This document shows positions 8,686-13,022 of a stretch of DNA of 13,022 nucleotides, piece after piece. The position numbers and the translations under genes are program-made. How positions within the stretch are numbered: the first letter of the stretch is position 1; the number at the start of each line of letters is the position of its first letter. The notes beneath the pieces were generated by a model, which had not been told where the DNA came from, ran no database searches, and was given only the letters and a program-made list of their open reading frames with translations. Source of the stretch: an uncultured Coriobacteriales bacterium (GTDB taxonomy: Bacteria > Actinomycetota > Coriobacteriia > Coriobacteriales > UMGS124); contig CAKUKJ010000026.1 of NCBI GenBank assembly GCA_934662525.1, positions 1-13,022 of the forward strand. Reading direction: 5' to 3'.

Positions 8686-8734
8686 GAGTCAGGGGGTATT
8701 CGCGGCAAAAACAGTCACGAATACCCCCTGACTC
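8686..8734. repeat. Perfect 17-bp inverted repeat, possible bidirectional terminator
   Basis: GAGTCAGGGGGTATTCG (8686-8702) and its exact complement CGAATACCCCCTGACTC (8718-8734) enclose a 15-nt loop containing AAAAA. It starts 6 bp after the stop of the restriction-modification pseudogene and ends 15 bp before the stop of the minus-strand remnant, a position expected for a shared terminator. There is no T-run on either side, so it may act by structure only or be a REP-like palindrome. Confidence 0.6.
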
Positions 8735-8749
8735 ACGCAATTCGACCCT

Positions 8750-8868
8750 TCAAGCTCCATACCGCCGGCACATGTCCAGACAAGAAGCAACCAGCGCGTC
8801 GAGACTCGGCCCCGTCTCATACGCATCCAAAGTCAGGTCCCTCGACCCCTGGATGGCCTTCCTTGCCG
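8750..8868 (-). pseudogene. C-terminal remnant of an unidentified gene
   Basis: An open minus-strand frame with ordinary protein-like composition ends at TGA 8752-8750. It includes KAIQGSRDLTLDAYETGP and SLDALVASCLDMCRRYGA. Upstream it enters the palindromic repeat at 8869-8902 and the hairpin element, where the frame continues only as noncoding sequence (ATG 9004 is inside the element). No start codon with a ribosome binding site lies between 8869 and the tail. The arrangement parallels fic, whose start directly follows the same kind of repeat, so this may be the tail of a gene whose 5' part was lost. I do not recognise the family. Confidence 0.35.
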
Positions 8869-8902
8869 CTAAGACCGGTTTAAGGCCAAAACTTGGACTT
8901 AG
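8869..8902. repeat. Isolated 34-bp palindromic repeat unit (unit a)
   Basis: CTAAGACCGG, a 14-nt middle TTTAAGGCCAAAAC, then TTGGACTTAG. It is the same 34-bp length and design as units at 10258, 10350 and 10442, and its middle 14 nt are identical to those of the 10258 unit. Its left arm CTAAGACCGG is not the complement of its own right arm but is the exact complement of the right arm of the 24-bp unit at 10401-10424. A short hairpin (CCTGGAGC, 4-nt loop, GCTCCAGG; 8903-8922) follows directly. Confidence 0.85.
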
Positions 8903-8922
8903 CCTGGAGCTGCCGCTCCAGG

Positions 8923-9075
8923 ACCAGACGGCTCGCGCACGGAATCCCATAGCAGGCAGATGCGAGGGACCTCGGTCTGGTCCAAGCGCAGTTTTTCGCC
9001 GCAACGCGGCGAAACTGTCTGAGCATTGGACCCGACCGAGGCCCCAGTGGGAAGCTTCTGTCAGCTATATTCCCT
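8923..9075 (-). repeat. Structured element, copy 1 (downstream of fic)
   Basis: Parts in plus orientation: a conserved ~30-nt block containing TCGCGCACGGAATCCCATAG (8923-8952); 5' arm GGGACCTCGGTCTGGTCCAA (8966-8985); a 40-nt core (8986-9025) with nested hairpin CAGTTTTTCGCCGC / GCGGCGAAACTG; 3' arm TTGGACCCGACCGAGGCCCC (9026-9045); and a conserved end containing TGTCAGCTATATTCCCT (to 9075). The arms pair at 18 of 20 positions. In the sense of transcription of fic the element starts within the fic stop codon (TAGGGAATATAGC). The copy at 10494-10650 shares core and flanks but has different arms. It could be a structured 3' UTR RNA, a small non-autonomous mobile element or a recombination site; the sequence alone does not decide. 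Confidence 0.8.
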
Positions 9076-10246
9076 AGAGCGGCTCATCCCCCGAACGCAG
9101 GATGGCGAGGTATGGCTCATACGAGAACGTCCTGTAGCGCTTTCGTTCGCCCTCCCTTTGTTGTAGGATTCCCAGCTCTCCAAATAACGAAATAAGCGCC
9201 GCGACGGAAGACTTGCTAAGACCGAGCCTCTCCGTCACGAACGCAACGTCAATGATCGGGTTCGCCTCAATCAGCTCAAGAAGCCTGAGGGCGTTCAGAA
9301 CCGCCCTGCCCGATTTCTCGCGAACAAGAGCCTCATTTGCGAGGTGCAGGTTCGCCAACTTGCCCATTGAGTCGCGGGCGTCGCGGGCACTTGCGAGCAG
9401 ACAGTTGCAAAAGAACTTGACCCACCCCTCAAAATCACCCACCTCGCGCACGCGCATAAGGCGATCGTAGTACTCGGTTCTGTTGCGCTTAAGCTCATAC
9501 GAGGGATACACAACCGGACGAGTGAGGGCACCGTCGTTCATGAGAGACAGCAAGATGAGCAGCCTGCCCATGCGCCCGTTGCCATCGAGAAAGGGGTGCG
9601 TCGTCTCAAACTGGTAGTGCACAAGCGCGGCCTTCACAACCGGGTCGATGTCCATACAGTCGTTAATGAAGACCTCAAGGTCCGACAACGCATCGCGCAT
9701 GTCCTCGACATTGGGCGGCACAAATGACGCATCGTTGAGGCCGCATCCCGCCGGTCCAATCCAGTTTTGAGAAGACCTGAATTGGCCCGGCTGCTTTTCG
9801 GCACCTCGTCCCGCCGAAAGCAAGGTCTCATGCACCTGCCTCAGCATGCGCATGCACAAGGGCATATCCGCCATCAGCCCAACCGCCTGATCGACGGCCT
9901 TGGTGTAGTTCACAACATCAGCGAGGTCACGACTAGCGTTGACGTCATTGGTCGGGTCGAGAACATCATCGAAGGTACACTGGGTACCCTCGATCTGTGA
10001 CGAGAGAAGCGCCTCCTTACGCACGTACATCGTGAGGTACATGTCCACATTGGGCACAAACCTCGCCATGCCCTCAACCTCGCCGAGCACAGCTCGGCAG
10101 TCAGAGACTGCGCGCAAGGTCGCATCATCAAGATTGAGAGGGAGGAAGCTCCTCATCTTGTTTGGGCAAAACGACGCATAGGCCATCTCACCCGACAGGT
10201 TGTTCCGCAGTGTACCCTGACGTCCCGGAACTATGTTCGACAGCAT
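9074..10246 (-). CDS. Fic family protein, probable AMP-transferase with N-terminal inhibitory helix and C-terminal winged helix
   Basis: Fic enzymes usually transfer AMP from ATP to hydroxyl side chains of target proteins. From ATG 10246 the product has 390 residues. The Fic_N region (about 1-100) includes SSQIEGT with S82-x3-E86-G87, the inhibitory [ST]xxxE[GN] motif of class II Fic proteins, whose glutamate blocks ATP in the resting state. The catalytic loop is HPFLDGNGRMGR (217-228), complete with H217 and R225. Residues about 317-372 form a winged helix (VTERLGLSKSSVAALISLFGELGIL), as in many Fic-wHTH proteins. The open frame reaches to 10303 but those 19 extra residues (SPSFGLKLDLE) are translated palindromic repeat, and AAGGTGAG precedes ATG 10246. 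The gene is flanked by two copies of the structured element, which suggests mobility. No antitoxin gene is adjacent. Target unknown. Confidence 0.92.
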   Translation of the reverse strand: MLSNIVPGRQGTLRNNLSGEMAYASFCPNKMRSFLPLNLDDATLRAVSDCRAVLGEVEGMARFVPNVDMYLTMYVRKEALLSSQIEGTQCTFDDVLDPTNDVNASRDLADVVNYTKAVDQAVGLMADMPLCMRMLRQVHETLLSAGRGAEKQPGQFRSSQNWIGPAGCGLNDASFVPPNVEDMRDALSDLEVFINDCMDIDPVVKAALVHYQFETTHPFLDGNGRMGRLLILLSLMNDGALTRPVVYPSYELKRNRTEYYDRLMRVREVGDFEGWVKFFCNCLLASARDARDSMGKLANLHLANEALVREKSGRAVLNALRLLELIEANPIIDVAFVTERLGLSKSSVAALISLFGELGILQQREGERKRYRTFSYEPYLAILRSGDEPL

Positions 10247-10249
10247 TTG

Positions 10250-10257
10250 CTCACCTT
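10250..10257 (-). promoter_or_regulatory. Ribosome binding site deciding the fic start
   Basis: AAGGTGAG on the minus strand places AAGG 7 nt before ATG 10246 and abuts the 34-bp palindromic unit at 10258-10291. It favours a start outside the repeat over the upstream ATG at 10303. Confidence 0.55.
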
Positions 10258-10475
10258 CTAAGTCCAATTTAAGGCCAAAACTTGGACTTAGAAGTTTATT
10301 CACTCACTCTAAGTCCAACTTCTCGGCCTTAGAAGGTTCACCTAAACTTCTAAGGCCGACTTAGGCCCAAAACATGGACTTAGAGTGTCGCGAGTCCGCT
10401 CTAAGTTCGACTTCCCGGTCTTAGAATGCGACCCTGATTCCCCAAGTCCAACTTAGCCCCAAAACTTGGACTTAG
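10258..10475. repeat. Array of alternating 34-bp and 24-bp palindromic repeats with 17-nt unique spacers
   Basis: Units: b 10258-10291 (34), c 10309-10332 (24), d 10350-10383 (34), e 10401-10424 (24), f 10442-10475 (34). The 34-bp type is CTAAGTCCAA, a 14-nt middle ending CCAAAAC, and TTGGACTTAG. The 24-bp type is like CTAAGTCCAA-CTTC-TCGGCCTTAG. All four spacers are 17 nt and unrelated: AAGTTTATTCACTCACT, AAGGTTCACCTAAACTT, AGTGTCGCGAGTCCGCT, AATGCGACCCTGATTCC. Like units recur every 92 bp. Facing arms across a spacer pair: b/c perfectly over 10 bp; c/d perfectly with a changed sequence (TCGGCCTTAG with CTAAGGCCGA). The array fills the gap between fic and element copy 2; there is no gene in it. 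No cas genes are present. Confidence 0.85.
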
Positions 10476-10493
10476 CGCTAAAGCAGCCCCGCG

Positions 10494-10647
10494 ACCAGAA
10501 CAGTTCGCGCACGAAATCCCATAGCCCCATAAACGCAAGGGGCTCCGGCATGGTTCATGCGCAGTTTTTCGCCGCAAAGCGGCGAAACTGTTTGAGCAAT
10601 GAACCATGCCGGAGCCCCGGTGGGAAGCCTATGTCAGCTATATTCCC

Positions 10648-10650
<3 letters not shown>
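10494..10650 (-). repeat. Structured element, copy 2 (downstream of ilvC)
   Basis: Parts in plus orientation: a conserved block containing TCGCGCACGAAATCCCATAG (10494-10524); 5' arm GGGGCTCCGGCATGGTTCAT (10539-10558); a 40-nt core (10559-10598) that differs from copy 1 at only 2 positions; 3' arm ATGAACCATGCCGGAGCCCC (10599-10618); and an end containing TGTCAGCTATATTCCCT. The 20-bp arms pair perfectly. Seven positions of the 5' arm differ from copy 1, and six of these are matched by a compensating change in the 3' arm. Read with ilvC, the element begins at the ilvC stop (TAAGGGAATATAGC), so it would form the 3' UTR of the ilv transcript. Unit f of the array lies 18 bp beyond its far end. Confidence 0.82.
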
Positions 10651-11673
<1,023 letters not shown>

Positions 11674-11721
11674 TCAAAACTCCTTCTCTTGCTAACTGAT
11701 GTATCCCCAAGCCCTGACGGA

Positions 11722-12222
11722 CTACAGATGGGTAACGCTGCTAATGGTAGAACCGCCGCGGTCCAGCGACACGACGCCGGTGCGACAAATCTCAAGAATC
11801 GTATAGTCCTTCATAAGGCTGATGAAGTTGTCGATGCGACGCGTGGAGCCGGCGAGCTGGATGACCATGGACTCGCGCGTGTAGTCCACGATCTTGGCCT
11901 CGTAGGCGGCAAGCGCGGTATGAATCTCCTCGCGGGTGGCCGCGTCGTTCTTCATCTTGATGAGCAGCAGCTCGCGGGAGACGGAGTCCTCGTCGAGCTG
12001 CTTGACGTCGGATACGTCCTGGAGCTTGTAGAGCTGGTTGACGAGCTGCTCCTTGCGCTCCTCGTCGCCCTCGAAGATGGTGGTGATGCGCGAGACCTCG
12101 GGGTTCTCGGTGCAGCTCACCGTGAGGCTCGAGATGTTGAACTGGCGGCGGCGGAACATGCTCGTGACGCGGTTGAGCACGCCGGGCTGGTTCGACACGA
12201 GGACTGCCAGAGTGTACTTCAT
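11722..12222 (-). CDS. ilvN: Acetolactate synthase small (regulatory) subunit
   Basis: 166 residues, the usual length of an AHAS regulatory subunit. The N-terminal ACT domain (about 3-76) starts TLAVLVSNQPGVLNRVTSMFRRRQFNI in two parts: VSNQPGVLNRV and FRRRQFNISSLTV, with the NxxGVL loop that binds valine in feedback-inhibited enzymes. The C-terminal domain (about 80-158) includes RELLLIKM and TGVVSLDRG. It activates the catalytic subunit IlvB and probably confers end-product inhibition. The ATG is 2 bp after the ilvB stop, with AAGGGGAG overlapping the end of ilvB, which implies coupled translation. Also called ilvH in some genomes. Confidence 0.94.
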   Translation of the reverse strand: MKYTLAVLVSNQPGVLNRVTSMFRRRQFNISSLTVSCTENPEVSRITTIFEGDEERKEQLVNQLYKLQDVSDVKQLDEDSVSRELLLIKMKNDAATREEIHTALAAYEAKIVDYTRESMVIQLAGSTRRIDNFISLMKDYTILEICRTGVVSLDRGGSTISSVTHL

Positions 12223-12224
12223 GG

Positions 12225-13022
12225 CTACTCCCCTTCCTTGACGATGATGTCGTCGATGGCACCGCCGGGGGGCAGCATCGGCATGACGAACTCGTCTTTG
12301 TCGATGATGCAGTTGATGACATAGGGGCCCGCGTAGTCAAAGGCACGGGAAAGCGCGGCGTCGAGCTGCTCGGGGGTGGTCACCGTCTCGCCGTCGGCGC
12401 CGAAGGCGCGGGCGAGGGCCACGAAGTCGGTGGGGCGGTCGAGCGTGGTCTGGGAGTGGTGGCCGTCGAAGAAGAGCGTCTGCCACTGGCGCACCATGCC
12501 GAGCACGCCGTTGTTGAGCAGCAGGATCGCGACGGGCACATGGTTCCAGGCAAGCGTGGCCATCTCCTGGCAGCACATGCCGAACGACCCGTCGCCCGTG
12601 ACGAGGGCCGTGTGCTGGCGCGTGCCCATGGCCGCACCCAGCGAGGCCCCCAGGCCGAAGCCCATGGTGCCCAGGCCACCGCTCGAGATGAAGGTGCGGG
12701 GCTTGGAGAGCGCGACCGTCTGGGCGGCCCACATCTGGTGCTGGCCCACGTCGGTCACGACGGGCGTGTCGGGGGTGAGGTGGCGGTTGAGCGCGAGGAT
12801 GGCGTTGCGCGGCGTCATGCCCTCGCGGTGGTCGGTCGCCTCGCGGTCCTCGAAGACGCGCAGCTCGTCGACGCGGGCCTGCCAAGCGGGATGGCTGGCG
12901 GGGTCGACCTGCTTAAGCAGCTCGTCGAGGGTGAACTTGAGGTCACCGCGAAGGGCCACGGCGGCGTGGACCGTCTTGCACAGCTCGGCGCCGTCCACGT
13001 CGATGTGGACGATTTTGGCGTG
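12225..13022 (-). CDS. ilvB: Acetolactate synthase large (catalytic) subunit, C-terminal part (cut by right edge)
   Basis: The frame is open to the window edge (265 codons plus stop), beginning HAKIVHIDVDGAE, the end of the central domain. The C-terminal ThDP-binding domain is complete: VVTDVGQHQMWAAQ, the GGLGTMGFGLGASLGA turn, and the ThDP/Mg2+ motif from GDGSF to LLLNN with 24 residues between GDG and NN. The C-terminus PMLPPGGAIDDII is typical of AHAS. It condenses pyruvate with pyruvate or 2-oxobutyrate in the first shared step of branched-chain amino acid synthesis. The first gene seen in the ilvBNC operon; its start and any leader attenuator are outside the window. Confidence 0.94.
   Translation of the reverse strand, partial: HAKIVHIDVDGAELCKTVHAAVALRGDLKFTLDELLKQVDPASHPAWQARVDELRVFEDREATDHREGMTPRNAILALNRHLTPDTPVVTDVGQHQMWAAQTVALSKPRTFISSGGLGTMGFGLGASLGAAMGTRQHTALVTGDGSFGMCCQEMATLAWNHVPVAILLLNNGVLGMVRQWQTLFFDGHHSQTTLDRPTDFVALARAFGADGETVTTPEQLDAALSRAFDYAGPYVINCIIDKDEFVMPMLPPGGAIDDIIVKEGE

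Noticed and set aside
8869..9004. N-terminal part of the 84-residue minus-strand open frame
   Set aside because: It is translation of the structured element and repeat unit a; only the tail below 8868 looks protein-like.
8966..9045. Integron attC site or retron msr-msd
   Set aside because: No GTTRRRY-type core sites, integrase or reverse transcriptase in the window; kept only as an analogy.
10247..10303. Start of fic at ATG 10303
   Set aside because: The 19 added residues encode the palindromic repeat unit and are absent from normal Fic_N starts; ATG 10246 has a ribosome binding site.
10258..10475. CRISPR array
   Set aside because: Repeats are of two lengths and vary in their arms, spacers are only 17 nt, and there are no cas genes or leader; better described as a palindromic repeat array.
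10401..10607. 68-residue minus-strand open frame over element copy 2 and the array
   Set aside because: Its sequence is translated hairpin and repeat (LSPSFGAKLDL); the same peptide-like string occurs at the other copy only because the DNA is repeated. No family resemblance.

Overview
The window is GC-rich, bacterial and densely coded, with ordinary Shine-Dalgarno starts and several overlapping or nearly touching genes. The electron-bifurcating transhydrogenase pair NfnA/NfnB, the very high GC and the protein styles suggest an anaerobic actinobacterium, most likely Coriobacteriia (Olsenella/Collinsella-like). That placement is inference from gene content; no rRNA or other decisive marker is present.

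Left part (1-4937, minus strand): nfnA-nfnB overlap by ATGA and form one operon. After a 273-bp gap with a plausible promoter comes a second operon: asnS (asparaginyl-tRNA synthetase), rsmD (16S rRNA m2G966 methyltransferase) and the start of a PPOX/NimA-like flavin-binding protein that runs off the left edge. All are housekeeping or metabolic genes.

Middle (5045-8740): a divergent CDF metal exporter with an N-D-D-D metal site of the manganese type. It is followed 24 bp later by a wrecked MmeI-like (type IIL) restriction-modification gene. The gene has a TGA where MmeI has a tryptophan (codon 17), plus a frameshifting deletion that removed the helical spacer. The methyltransferase and target-recognition half remains open. 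A perfect 17-bp inverted repeat closes this segment.

Accessory core (8741-10650): a gene remnant, then a Fic-family protein (probable AMP-transferase) bracketed by two copies of an unusual structured element. Each copy begins at the stop codon of the preceding minus-strand gene (fic or ilvC). Each has a nearly invariant 40-nt core enclosed by 20-nt arms that differ between the copies but stay complementary within each copy. Each also lies next to a palindromic 34-bp repeat. Between fic and the ilvC-side copy these repeats form an array: alternating 34-bp and 24-bp palindromic units with four unrelated spacers of exactly 17 nt and a 92-bp super-period. This is the part of the window least explained by known families. 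The layout ilvC-element-array-fic-element suggests a cassette-like insertion downstream of the ilv operon.

Right part (10648-13022, minus strand): the ilvB-ilvN-ilvC branched-chain amino acid operon, with ilvB cut by the right edge. AHAS (IlvB+IlvN) makes acetolactate/acetohydroxybutyrate and IlvC reduces and isomerises it.
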